Source: Plantactinospora endophytica
GTDB lineage: Bacteria; Actinomycetota; Actinomycetes; Mycobacteriales; Micromonosporaceae
Length of the DNA stretch: 64,000 bases
NCBI RefSeq assembly: GCF_016862915.1
Contig: NZ_BONW01000051.1
Span: forward strand, 1 to 64,000
Reading direction: 5' to 3'
Numbering within the stretch: position 1 is the first letter of the stretch; the number at the start of each line of letters is the position of its first letter. The position numbers were made by a program, and so were the translations under genes. Shown here piece after piece: positions 8,685-17,414 of this stretch. Below the pieces are notes generated by a model. That model had not been told where the DNA came from and did not search any database. It worked only from the letters and a program-made list of their open reading frames with translations.

Positions 8685-9112
8685 TGACGGCGGACGGCGA
8701 ACGGCAGGTCCGGGCGATACTGGAGACCCGCACCCGGGCGTTCGGCCGGCGGGACGCCGCCACTGCGGCCGCCGGCTACGACGACGATCTCGTGCTGTAC
8801 GACGTGGTCGGCTCGTTCGTCCGCCGCGGCGAGGACCCGACCGGCCGGTTGGAGAGGTGGATCGCGTCGTACCGCACGGGGATCGGGCACGAGATCCGGG
8901 ACCTGGAAGTCACCGCCGGAGCCGATCTCGCGTTCTGTCACTTCCTGGTCCGGATCAGCGGCACGATGCGGGACGGCACCGAGGTCGGCATGTGGGTGCG
9001 CGCGACGACCTGCCTCCGCCGGCAGGGCGACGCCTGGACGATCGTGCACGAGCACGCGTCGGTGCCCTTCGACGCCGACACCGGCCACGCCGTGCTTCGC
9101 GGTGAGCTCTGA
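8684..9112 (+). CDS. SnoaL-like / SgcJ-type ketosteroid-isomerase-fold protein
   Basis: 142 residues with the NTF2-like pattern. There is an N-terminal helix RQVRAILETRTRAFGRRDAA, then DDLVLYDVVGSFVRRG, ERWIASYRTGIGHEI, then strands DLAFCHFLVRISGTMRDG and EVGMWVRATTCLRRQGDAWT and the final IVHEHASVPFD. It is the third gene of the ArsR operon (TGATG coupling). Family members are isomerases or cyclases, or simply ligand binders; no catalytic assignment is possible. The stop adjoins a degenerate region. Confidence 0.85.
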   Translation: MTADGERQVRAILETRTRAFGRRDAATAAAGYDDDLVLYDVVGSFVRRGEDPTGRLERWIASYRTGIGHEIRDLEVTAGADLAFCHFLVRISGTMRDGTEVGMWVRATTCLRRQGDAWTIVHEHASVPFDADTGHAVLRGEL

Positions 9113-9116
9113 TGAC

Positions 9117-9414
9117 TCGCGGCGGCGGGGCCGATCTGTTCCAGGACGTAGAACGTCCAGTCCGGGGTGTCGTTCTCGGCCCCGTCGAGCCTGGCGACGA
9201 GTTCCGGTACGGCGGCGGCCGCGCCGGGACCGAACGCGGCCAGCACCCGCATCGGCAGTTCCGGCGCGCACGAGACCGGCAGCGCGGCCAGAATCTGCCG
9301 AGCGCCCGCCACCGGCGCATCCGGATCCCCACCTGCACGTGCTACAGCCCTGAAGGCCCCGGCCAGGCGGGGCTCAGAGCTGTCGGAGAGCATCAGCCGG
9401 ACCAGGCGCGGCAC
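9117..9414 (-). pseudogene. HEAT-repeat protein fragment
   Basis: About 100 residues of helical repeats on the minus strand: PRLVRLMLSDSSEPRLAGAF, ILAALPVSCAPELPMRVLAA, then FGPGAAAAVPELVARLDGAE and WTFYVLEQIGPAAA. These fit HEAT-like pairs. The frame has no start of its own and reads out into the SnoaL gene, so both ends are lost. The IS5 scrap cuts it on the upstream side. Confidence 0.5.
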
Positions 9415-9418
9415 CGCC

Positions 9419-9660
9419 GGGCTGCCCCTCGTGTTCGTCCTCACCCCGGGCCAGGCCGGGGATCGCCCGCAACTCCCGACCCTCCTGGACAGGATCCGTG
9501 TTCCGGGCACGGCCGGCCGGCCCCGTACCCGCCCCGACGCGGTCGCGGCTGACAAGGCCTACGCCTCGAAGGCGAACCGCACGTATCTGCGCCGCCGCCG
9601 GATCACCGTCCGCCGACGATCTGAAACGCCCGCCGCGTTACCGCGAGACCCGGCACGGCG
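9419..9660 (+). pseudogene. IS5-family transposase internal fragment
   Basis: LPLVFVLTPGQAGDRPQLPT, RTRPDAVAADKAYASKANRT and YLRRRRITV match the DDE core region of IS5-type (IS1647-like) transposases. The frame then slips into an unrelated tail near 9605. Start and end of the element are missing. It is different from the IS5 scrap at 3470. Confidence 0.75.
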
Positions 9661-9955
9661 GTGACTCGACTGTTCGCTGAAATCCGCGAACTCGGCTATA
9701 CCGGCAGCGCGAACCTGCTGGTCCGCTACCTCAACCAGGGCCGCGCGGACGCGGTGCGCAACCACCGTCGCCGCGCCGGCTGGTCTCGTGGCTGATGACC
9801 AGACCCGCTAATCTGCCGACACACCATCCCCGCCCTGCACGGATTCGTCCACGGTCTGTGCATGGATCTGCCCGCCGTCGTGGCCGGTCTGACCCTGCCC
9901 TACAGCAACGGGCCGATCGAAGGCGTCAACACCAAGGTCATTCTGCGGAATCCGA
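9661..9955 (+). pseudogene. ISL3-family transposase 3' fragments
   Basis: Two blocks in different frames align with the transposase at 59-1297. One is LFAEIRELGYTGSANLLVRY (compare LLAEIKEQGYTGSMNLLYRY there). The other is LHGFVHGLCMDLPAVVAGL followed by PYSNGPIEGVNTKVILRN (compare HNGGTEGVNTKTKLIK). The second copy is diverged, carries an internal deletion and a frameshift, and breaks off before the terminal repeat. Confidence 0.75.
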
Positions 9956-9981
9956 GTCGATCGATTCGTTGTGGGCGGCTT

Positions 9982-10545
9982 TCAGCCGATCAGCTCGGTG
10001 AGGCGTGGAAATCTCGCCCGGCGCTGTTCGGGGTCGTCATAGTCCCAGGGCTCGTCTTCGGGGGCAGCGTCGCAGACGCGGTAGTGGCCTCGGGCTTCAA
10101 GCGCTTGATCGAGCCCGTCTTCTTGGCCGGTGGCGTGCTGGTAGGCGTTGACCGCGACGTAGTTGAGTAGTTCCCATTGCGGCCATTCGTCGTCGGACCA
10201 CTCGGATCTCGCACGACCGGCGAGACGGCGGACTTGCGGGAGCTGGGCTAGGGCATCGGGGTGGGCGGCTACCCGATCGAACACGTCGCGGCCCAGGCCT
10301 ACCAGCCACGGCTGGAAGTACCAGAAGCTGTCACCGGAACACCAGCCCTGCATGATGTACCAGGCGGCGCCCCACATCAGTCGCGTGTCGGCGCGTCGTC
10401 GCTGGGTCGTCAGATGCAGTTCGAACTCGATGATCTGCGCTGCGGGCAGCCGTGCGAGGCGCTCGGTGAGCCATGCCGTGCGGTCGTGCTCACTCGTCGC
10501 GGTTGCGGACCGGCGGATGAGGTCCCAGAAATCATCGATTGTCAC
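9982..10545 (-). CDS. DUF4240 domain protein
   Basis: 187 residues: MTIDDFWDLIRRS, LTERLARLPAAQIIEFELHL, then a Trp/Tyr-rich centre AAWYIMQGWCSGDSFWYFQP and WLVGLGRDVFDRVAAHPDAL. This is the DUF4240 pattern found in actinomycetes, often among immunity or toxin-associated genes. No catalytic function is established. The gene is intact, flanked by two ruined mobile elements, and its stop lies close to the ISL3 scrap. No operon partner. Confidence 0.8.
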   Translation of the reverse strand: MTIDDFWDLIRRSATATSEHDRTAWLTERLARLPAAQIIEFELHLTTQRRRADTRLMWGAAWYIMQGWCSGDSFWYFQPWLVGLGRDVFDRVAAHPDALAQLPQVRRLAGRARSEWSDDEWPQWELLNYVAVNAYQHATGQEDGLDQALEARGHYRVCDAAPEDEPWDYDDPEQRRARFPRLTELIG

Positions 10546-10589
10546 GGCGGTAACCTATCGGCGCCGTAGGTGCGGGCTGCCGTTGGCCA

Positions 10590-11426
10590 GCATCAGCTGC
10601 GCAACTGTCAACGGCAGCAACGGGTCCTCGGGACGGCCGAGCTGATAGCCCCAGCCACCCAGCACCCGGCGGAGCCGGCCGAGCTCACCATCGACGCGGT
10701 CGCGGCCGAAGATCCGCCAGCACAGCACCAGCCGGCAGCGCCACGTCATACGCCAGCGCGAGCATCAACCGGTTCCGGGCCGACTCGGCGCGGAACGCCG
10801 TCAGCAATGCCAGCCATTGCGGCTCGGTCGGGATCCACGGCAGCTTCGTCAGCCTCGGCACCAGCCCGCGCTGCTGCCCACCGAACCGGCGGGGGTATTT
10901 CGGCCCCGACCGACCGGGTTCGACTCACGCCCACCCTCCTCGATCAGATAGTCGAGGAACAGCCGCACCGGCACCAGCCGCTGCTGCAGACGTCGGTTCG
11001 CCAGCCCCGAGCCGGAGTCGATCGACACCACGTTCGCGCCGTGCCGGCCCGGCCGCGACGTCAACACCCGGACGAACACCGCTACGTCCGCCCGCGACGC
11101 CCGAACCGGATCAACCCCGGCCCCTCGCACACCTCGAGGAACTCGGCCAGGCCCCGGGCATACGCGTCGATCGTCCGAGCCGCACGCCCCAGATCGACCC
11201 ATACCCGCAACCACTCGCCCGCGCGCTCATGGCGAACCAGGATCGGCCACTTCTCCTCGAGAATCATCACAGGCTTCAACCAGGGCGCCGCCGAGCGAAC
11301 TTCGACCTCCTCCGCCGCCGCCGCCGACCCTCGCCGAGTAACCGCCAGGCCGCAGCAGCGATCACGAACTTCGTGCCAGGGCCAGATCAGGCGGGCCGTC
11401 GACGCTGTGATCTTGCGCTCAGACAT
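10590..11426 (-). pseudogene. Site-specific tyrosine integrase, frameshifted remnant
   Basis: Pieces in successive minus-strand frames give the N-terminal SAM-like and early catalytic part of an integrase: RVWVDLGRAARTIDAYARGL and AEFLEVCEGPGL; then VDPVRASRADVAVFVRVLTS, GRHGANVVSIDSGSGLANRR and LVPVRLFLDYLIEEGGRESN; then RLTKLPWIPTEPQWLALLTA and ARNRLMLALAYD. At least two frameshifts and a missing C-terminal R-H-R-Y half make it inactive. It is of a different kind from the remnant at 2955. Confidence 0.7.
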
Positions 11427-11497
11427 CGGATGTATCAGTATGTCTTCAAGAAGGTTTCCGCACGGTAGCCTGCATGTTACGAGAGTGATGGAGCTAC

Positions 11498-14161
11498 GTG
11501 ATGATGAAACATCCGATGCTATCCAGAGTCGCGGGGGTGCTCAGCGCATCATTTCTCCTCACCGTCGGGTTGCTCGGCGCGGCGACCCCCGCCTCGGCAT
11601 CGAGCGACAAGGAGCTGTTCGTCTCCGTCGACGGCAAAGGCAGGGGCTGCACAGCGGCGGCGCCCTGCACCCTCGAGGACGCGCAGTTTCGGGCGAGGCG
11701 GCTGGTGTCCGCAGGCAAGTCCGTCACGGTCACGATTTCGAGTGGGCGATACGACCTCGAGCGCACGCTTGCGTTCTCGGCCGCAGACTCGGGCGTTGAA
11801 GGCGCTCCCGTCGTGTGGCGGGCGGAGCAGCCCGGGAGCGTCGTGCTCTCTGGTGGCACGCGCGTTACCGGGTGGTCGCTAAGCGATGCGGAGCGGGGCG
11901 TGTGGGTCGCCCGCGTTCCGAAAGGCAGCGCGACCCGCCAGGTCTACGTCGACGGCGCCTGGGCGCCGATCGCACAGGCCAGTGCGGCCGAGATCGGCTT
12001 CACGAACGGATGGCGTGGAAGTTCCACCGGCTACTCGGTCACCGAGTCGAACGCGCGGGCCTGGCTCGAGAGCCTCGGCTCCGCCGCCGGCGTGGAGTTC
12101 GTTTACAGCGGAAAGACCGGTCCCTGGACCCAGTCCCGCTGCCTCGTCGACTCCGTGGTCCCCGGCGAGACTGCGACCACGGTCACCATGCGACCGGTGT
12201 GCTGGGATGGCATGACGAAACGACCGGATCGCGCCGCCATCGAAAGCGGCGGACTTCCGAACATGTCGACCTCCACCATCCCGACCTCGGTCGAGAACCA
12301 CCCGTCATTGCTCTCCTCGGGTGAGTGGTACCTGGACGAGGCCGCGCACAAGCTCTACTACGCCCTGCCGGACGGACAGGACATTAAGGATGTCGACATC
12401 ACCCTGCCGCACCTCGAACGCCTGATGACCGTCGCTGGCACCCTGTCGCGGCCGGTGCACGACATCCGCTTCGAGGGCATCCAGTTCTCGTACGCGACCT
12501 GGCTTTCGCCTTCGCACACGGGCTTCGCCGAGGTGCAGTCGAACCTGCACATTACAGGCGCACCGAACCAGGGCAAGTGCACGGTCACCTCGCCTGCGGG
12601 AACCTGCCCGTACGGTGCGTTGACGCAGCCGCTCGGAAACATCGACGTGAGCGCCAGCAGCAACATCGCATTCGTCGGGAACACGTTCCGCGCCTTGGGC
12701 GGAGCAGGACTCAGCATCCGCTACGGCGCGCAACATACACTCGTCGAGGGTAACCACATCACGGACACCTCGAGCACGGGCATCTACCTCGGGTGTACGT
12801 TCGACCCGCAACCGTTGGACGCGTCGACGCACCAGGGCATCAAGGACAATTGCACGCCCGACCCCGATGCTGTCGCCAGGGACGTTATCGGAGCCAACGA
12901 GATCGTGCGCGACACCCGTGTCGCGAACAACGTGATCCACGCTGTCGGACGCGACTACAAGGCGGCGCCTGGAGTCACCGTACTCTTCGGTCAAGACCTG
13001 GATCTCGTGCACAACGAGATCTTCGACACGCCCTACACGGCGATCACCGGCGGCATCGTCCAGGGGCACGCGACCGACGCCCGCGCTCCCGAACGCAACC
13101 AGAACGTGAACGCGCGCAACGAGATCAGCCACAACTTGCTCTACAACTACATGCAGGATCTGCACGACGGCGGGGCGATCTACCTCGAGGGCCACCAGGC
13201 CCAGTACGTGTACTCCCCGGACGGATCGCTCGACATCGACGCGACGCTGGAGAACGGGATGCTCGCCACCGGCAACGTCGCCTTCAGCGACGGCCACGCG
13301 AACTTCACGTATTACGACGACGCGGGGGCGCAGTTCATCCGCTGGGAGGGCAATGTCGCAATGAACACGGTCGGGGCATCCCAGGGCGGGTGCTCGCCGG
13401 CCGGGTACCTGTGGACGACGGGCAACTACTTCGCCGGCCAGATCGGCTACTACCCGTGCTCGCCGCCGGCACTCGCACTCACTGTCGAGGGAAACACGGT
13501 CATTCCGGAGCGGCCTTCGCTGGCGGACGTACCTGAGTCGATCATCTCGACAGCTGGCCTCGAACCGGCTTGGGCCGAGCTCTCCGCAGTCGCACAAGAG
13601 CGCCTTCGATTCGTGTCCGACCGGGCGGTCGACGGGCGGGTACTCCTCGCCGTCAGCGGGCTGAGCGATACGACGCAGGTCTACGCGGGAGCCGCCGAGC
13701 CGCTCAACGTGCGTCGAGTCGGCACCACCTTCGCCGAGGTCATCGTCCCTGACGAACTGGAAGGGCGAACGATCTCCCTCGGCGAGCCCGATCCCTGGGT
13801 GCGGGTGAATGAAACCCACCCGAGTGTCACAGCCAACGGATGGAACCTCTCAAGCAACCGCTCCGAGGGTGACTATCAGGGCGATGTCCTCTACACGACG
13901 ACCAACGGGGCCACCGCGACGATCACGTTCACGGGCACGAGGGTGCGCATCCACGGCGAACGCAACAGCGACCAGGGACTGGTCGAGTTCTCCGTCGACG
14001 GCGGCCCGGCCGTCACAGTCGACACCGCGACACCGACCCGGTTCGTGAATGTTCCCGTCTTTGAAGCGGACCTGTCGCCGGGGACGCATACGGTGACGAT
14101 GACGAAGCGGAGCGGACAGTACGCGCTGCTCGACGGCTACTCGTATATCCCGATTCCCTAG
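11498..14161 (+). CDS. Secreted right-handed beta-helix protein (pectate-lyase-like fold) with C-terminal carbohydrate-binding-like domain
   Basis: 887 residues. The Sec signal peptide (ASFLLTVGLLGAATPASAS) occupies about residues 1-35. ELFVSVDGKG and CTLEDAQFRARRL open the parallel beta-helix. The helix coils are Asn/His-rich (NTFRALGGAGLSIRYGAQHT, NHITDTSSTGIYLG, NNVIHAVGRD, HNEIFDTPYTAITGG) and run to about residue 660. A C-terminal beta-sandwich (ATITFTGTRVRIHGERNSDQ to LLDGYSYIPIP) resembles carbohydrate-binding modules. Probably a polysaccharide lyase or hydrolase acting outside the cell; substrate unknown. GTG 11498 or ATG 11501 could start; GGAG at 11489 favours 11501. A strong terminator follows. 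Confidence 0.8.
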   Translation: MMMKHPMLSRVAGVLSASFLLTVGLLGAATPASASSDKELFVSVDGKGRGCTAAAPCTLEDAQFRARRLVSAGKSVTVTISSGRYDLERTLAFSAADSGVEGAPVVWRAEQPGSVVLSGGTRVTGWSLSDAERGVWVARVPKGSATRQVYVDGAWAPIAQASAAEIGFTNGWRGSSTGYSVTESNARAWLESLGSAAGVEFVYSGKTGPWTQSRCLVDSVVPGETATTVTMRPVCWDGMTKRPDRAAIESGGLPNMSTSTIPTSVENHPSLLSSGEWYLDEAAHKLYYALPDGQDIKDVDITLPHLERLMTVAGTLSRPVHDIRFEGIQFSYATWLSPSHTGFAEVQSNLHITGAPNQGKCTVTSPAGTCPYGALTQPLGNIDVSASSNIAFVGNTFRALGGAGLSIRYGAQHTLVEGNHITDTSSTGIYLGCTFDPQPLDASTHQGIKDNCTPDPDAVARDVIGANEIVRDTRVANNVIHAVGRDYKAAPGVTVLFGQDLDLVHNEIFDTPYTAITGGIVQGHATDARAPERNQNVNARNEISHNLLYNYMQDLHDGGAIYLEGHQAQYVYSPDGSLDIDATLENGMLATGNVAFSDGHANFTYYDDAGAQFIRWEGNVAMNTVGASQGGCSPAGYLWTTGNYFAGQIGYYPCSPPALALTVEGNTVIPERPSLADVPESIISTAGLEPAWAELSAVAQERLRFVSDRAVDGRVLLAVSGLSDTTQVYAGAAEPLNVRRVGTTFAEVIVPDELEGRTISLGEPDPWVRVNETHPSVTANGWNLSSNRSEGDYQGDVLYTTTNGATATITFTGTRVRIHGERNSDQGLVEFSVDGGPAVTVDTATPTRFVNVPVFEADLSPGTHTVTMTKRSGQYALLDGYSYIPIP

Positions 14162-14173
14162 ACGGATCAGTGG

Positions 14174-14205
14174 GCAGGAGGCGCCGACTTGGCGGCGCCT
14201 CCTGC
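14174..14205 (+). terminator. Hairpin terminator after the beta-helix gene
   Basis: A perfect 12-bp stem, GCAGGAGGCGCC (14174-14185) paired with GGCGCCTCCTGC (14194-14205), with an 8-nt loop, starts 12 bp after the stop. No U-tract follows, as is common in high-GC actinomycetes. Confidence 0.7.
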
Positions 14206-14414
14206 ACCTCCAGCCGTCGACCGATCCAAGCATCAAGCGTCTACCCGCCCCCACCGGCCACACCTCTCTCAGCCCGACGACGACCTGCAACTGATCGTCG
14301 CCCAGTACCTGATGGCTCGCCACGATAACTTGATGTCCGTCGATGTCATGCGTCCGCAGTTGTGCAAGGGAGCCGCCGGTGCCGGCTGCCGTGTGCGCCG
14401 AAAACGGCGTTCGG

Positions 14415-15770
14415 TCAGCGGTTGAGATCCTCGCCTGTTACCGCCTCCAGGTTGGCCGTATTACCTGGACCGACATCGCCACCAGGTGCGGGGGAACCGG
14501 CACGCCCATTGAGACCAGCACATCCCGATACGTCACCGGTCCCGACCTTCCGGCCGGCCCGCAGGAGGTTCTCCGTCCGGGCCAGGGCCGCCGCTCCCAA
14601 CACATGGGCGGACCTGCCCAGGGATCCGGACAAGACCCGGACCGACGCTGCCATCGTCGGCGGGGTGTACTGGTCGACGGCCTCGCGGATGCCGTCGGCG
14701 ATGACGTGCGACGCGGCGCCGAGGGTGGAGTCCACCACGATCGCCTGAGGATCGAGGAACACGACGAGGTCGGCCACCCGGCGGCCGAGCGTGCGGCCGA
14801 ATCCCCGCAACGCCCGCATGATCTCAAGCTCCCGGGAGATGGCCGCCGCGTCGAGGTCCCCCACCGTAAAGGTCCGGCCGTGGACCATAGCCAGTTCGCT
14901 GAGCAGGGCTGGAATGCTCATGGTCTGCCAGAAGCAACCCCGCGCGCCGCACTCGCACAGCTGCCCCCCGTCATCCACGTGCAGGTGTCCGATTTCGCCG
15001 GCCAGCCGCGAACCACCACGGTGGAGTCGGCCGTTGAGGACCAGACCGGCACCGGTCCCGTAGGTGAGCGAGATGTAGAGCGTGGTGTCGGTGTCCGCCG
15101 CGTTCCCGTGGCACGCCTCGCCGATGGCCGCCAGGTTGGCGTCGTTCTCGCAGAAGACGGGGCAACCGAGATGCTCGCCCACGACGTGCGCGGCGGGCCG
15201 CCCGTCCCAGTCCCGGAACCGCCGCAGATGCGACCCGTCGAGCGGTTCCCCGCCGGACTCCCGGGCGAACAGGGAGGGGCCGGGTAGTCCGAGGACGGCT
15301 AGCTCGATGCCGGCCGGCGTCACCTCCGCCTCCGCGAGGGCGCGATCCAGCAGTTCCAGCGCCTCCGCCGGGCCGCTGGAGTCCTCCGCGCCCTCCACGA
15401 CGGCCAGCACCTCGCCGTCCGGCCGGACCACGCCGGCGATGGCGCCGTGTGCCGCCGCCACGATGACGGCGAGCAGGCCCGGCGCCGCGGCAAGGGACCA
15501 ACTGCGGGCCGGTCGCCCCCGCGCCGAGCCCCGCGCCGGATGGTCCATGACGACGCCGCGGGCCCGCAGTCGGTTCAGCGCGTGCACGACACTGCTGCGC
15601 GGCACCGCAAGCTCGGCGCAGACCTCGGCGACGGTGCGTTGTCGGCCGTCGGACAGGGCTCGGAGGACGGCTCGCTCGGTTCCGCTGGGACGCCGGTCGA
15701 GGTCGACGTCTGGGGTGGCTGTCACGCGCTTAGTTATAGCGGTTTGGCTAGAAATCGCGCTACCACCCAT
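14415..15770 (-). CDS. ROK-family transcriptional regulator
   Basis: 451 residues. The N-terminal winged helix (TVAEVCAELAVPRSSVVHAL) is followed by the ROK sugar-kinase-like domain: AAHGAIAGVVRPDGEVLAVV, FCENDANLAAIGEACHG, YISLTYGTGAGLVLNG, LAGEIGHLHVDDGGQLCECG and the zinc motif CECGARGC. As in other ROK repressors it should sense a sugar or sugar-phosphate and control the neighbouring secreted carbohydrate-active genes. Start is uncertain between ATG 15770 and an internal GTG at about residue 17. It is divergent from the esterase gene across an AT-rich spacer. Confidence 0.88.
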   Translation of the reverse strand: MGGSAISSQTAITKRVTATPDVDLDRRPSGTERAVLRALSDGRQRTVAEVCAELAVPRSSVVHALNRLRARGVVMDHPARGSARGRPARSWSLAAAPGLLAVIVAAAHGAIAGVVRPDGEVLAVVEGAEDSSGPAEALELLDRALAEAEVTPAGIELAVLGLPGPSLFARESGGEPLDGSHLRRFRDWDGRPAAHVVGEHLGCPVFCENDANLAAIGEACHGNAADTDTTLYISLTYGTGAGLVLNGRLHRGGSRLAGEIGHLHVDDGGQLCECGARGCFWQTMSIPALLSELAMVHGRTFTVGDLDAAAISRELEIMRALRGFGRTLGRRVADLVVFLDPQAIVVDSTLGAASHVIADGIREAVDQYTPPTMAASVRVLSGSLGRSAHVLGAAALARTENLLRAGRKVGTGDVSGCAGLNGRAGSPAPGGDVGPGNTANLEAVTGEDLNR

Positions 15771-15948
15771 CGGTTGATGCTTGCACGTGGATGCCTTCTC
15801 TCCAGGCCAGTTATATACACCAACTTTGCCATAAAAGAGCGCTCAGATTGGGATTGTTTCGTCTATTGCTTGTGTCTAGGCCGTTGCATAACATCCCTGA
15901 AACATGCGCCCCCGTCGAAGCGGGTGCGCACCGACGGGAGGGACAACA
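15771..15948. promoter_or_regulatory. AT-rich divergent promoter region between ROK and esterase genes
   Basis: This spacer contains the least GC-rich run in the area, for example around 15810-15900 (TTATATACACCAACTTTGCC, TTTCGTCTATTGCTTGTG). It should hold the promoters of both divergent genes and the ROK operator. No clear dyad stands out, so no operator is called. Confidence 0.4.
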
Positions 15949-17250
15949 GTGTCGAAGCGAACATCCCTTGCAGGCGCGACGGCCATCGCTCTCGCTACCG
16001 TCTTGATCGCACCGAGCGGCGCCGCCGGAGCGCCCGGCGAGGGTGGTGACGGGATCCGGAACGTCATCCCCATCACGGAGGTCCTCGCCTTCGGTCAGAA
16101 GGTCACGGCCGTCGCGGTGGAGTACTCATCGACGGTGAACCCGCGGGACCTGAGCCGCGACACCTTCACCGTCTCGGACAGCCTTTACAACTTCCGCTTC
16201 AACCCGGTGTCGGACCTCACCGACCCGACGAAGCGGGCGAACCGCACCATCACCGCTGTATACACCAACGATGCCCCCGCTCTCGAGGCCGACAAGAAGT
16301 CCGACCCGGGCAAGTACGTCATCATCGAACTCGACCCCAAGGACCCGGGCGGCAACACCGTGATGGCCGACGGCCGCCACGTCAAGGTCATCGCTGACCT
16401 GCAGACCCGGGTCGTCCAGGAGAAGGCCGTCCACGCCCAGCCCGGCAACGGACAAGGTCATGGCCCCACGCTGGCACCGGGGTCCACGGAGGAGCGCGGC
16501 GTCACCCAGCCCGCGATCAACCTCCTGGCCGACGACTTCGTGTACAAGCGGTACACGTCGACCAACGGCACGCTGCTCCCGTACGCCTACCACCTGCCCG
16601 ACGGCTACGACCCGGCCAAGAAGTACCCGCTCGTGGTGATCCTGCCCGGCCACGGCATGGGCTACAACGGCTCCAACGAGGGCGTCCAGGTCGCGGCCGA
16701 CATCCCCGCCACCGCCTGGCAGCAGGAGAAGTGGACCGGCACCAAGGAGAGGGTCATCGTCCTGGCCCCGCAGAACCAGCGGATCGGCACCCCGGACGCC
16801 CAGGCCGCTGTCATGATCGAACTGCTGAACAAGTTCATCAGCGAGTTCTCGGTGGACCAGGACCGCATCTACAACTCCACGGTCTCCTACGGCTCCACGC
16901 TCGCCTGGTCCGCCCTCACCAGCCATCCCGGGCTCTTCGACGGTTCGCTGATCACCGGCGGCTTCGGGGCCAGCGAGGCGCAGGCGGCCACCATCGCCAA
17001 CTCCGGTTCGCCGGTCTGGATCACCCACGGCACCGGTGACCACCTGCTCAACGTCATCACCACCGGCCAGGCTTCCTACAACCGGATCTGGAACGCCTAC
17101 ATCGCCCTGGGTAAGACCCCCGCCCAGTCGAACGCGCTGGTCAAGTACACCGAGTACGCCGACTCGGCGTTCTACGAGCCGGACCGCCACCTGGCCGCCG
17201 CGCCCACCTACGAGGACAAGACCATCCTGCGGTGGCTGCTGTCCCAGTGA
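15949..17250 (+). CDS. Secreted alpha/beta-hydrolase (PHB-depolymerase/CE1-like esterase)
   Basis: 433 residues from GTG 15949, preceded by GGGAGGGA. The signal peptide (GATAIALATVLIAPSGAAGA) ends near residue 27. An Ig-like N-terminal domain (VLAFGQKVTAVAVEYSSTVN) leads to the hydrolase: YPLVVILPGHGMGYNG, KERVIVLAPQNQ, FSVDQDRIYNSTVSYGSTLA, SPVWITHGTGDHLL and EPDRHLAAA. The nucleophile elbow reads TVSYG where the family has GxSxG, so the first Gly is replaced. Asp in GTGD and His in DRH would complete the triad. It probably removes acyl groups from polysaccharide outside the cell, together with the next gene. Confidence 0.8.
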   Translation: MSKRTSLAGATAIALATVLIAPSGAAGAPGEGGDGIRNVIPITEVLAFGQKVTAVAVEYSSTVNPRDLSRDTFTVSDSLYNFRFNPVSDLTDPTKRANRTITAVYTNDAPALEADKKSDPGKYVIIELDPKDPGGNTVMADGRHVKVIADLQTRVVQEKAVHAQPGNGQGHGPTLAPGSTEERGVTQPAINLLADDFVYKRYTSTNGTLLPYAYHLPDGYDPAKKYPLVVILPGHGMGYNGSNEGVQVAADIPATAWQQEKWTGTKERVIVLAPQNQRIGTPDAQAAVMIELLNKFISEFSVDQDRIYNSTVSYGSTLAWSALTSHPGLFDGSLITGGFGASEAQAATIANSGSPVWITHGTGDHLLNVITTGQASYNRIWNAYIALGKTPAQSNALVKYTEYADSAFYEPDRHLAAAPTYEDKTILRWLLSQ

Positions 17251-17300
17251 GGCTCCCTCACTGACCCCCGACCCTGACTCCCGACCCGACCCCCGGCCGT

Positions 17301-17327
17301 CAACCAGCGGGTTCCGCCTGCTGGTTG
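17301..17327 (+). terminator. Weak hairpin between the two esterase genes
   Basis: CAACCAGC (17301-17308) pairs with GCTGGTTG (17320-17327) around an 11-nt loop, 50 bp after the stop of the first esterase. It may be a terminator or attenuator; the next gene starts 88 bp further on. Confidence 0.4.
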
Positions 17328-17414
17328 GCGGTGGGTCCGCCAGGCGTGAATCTCGCACTGGCCAGTTCCGAGACCTTCAAAGGCCATAGCAGAGACCTCA
17401 GAGGAGTGTCCTCA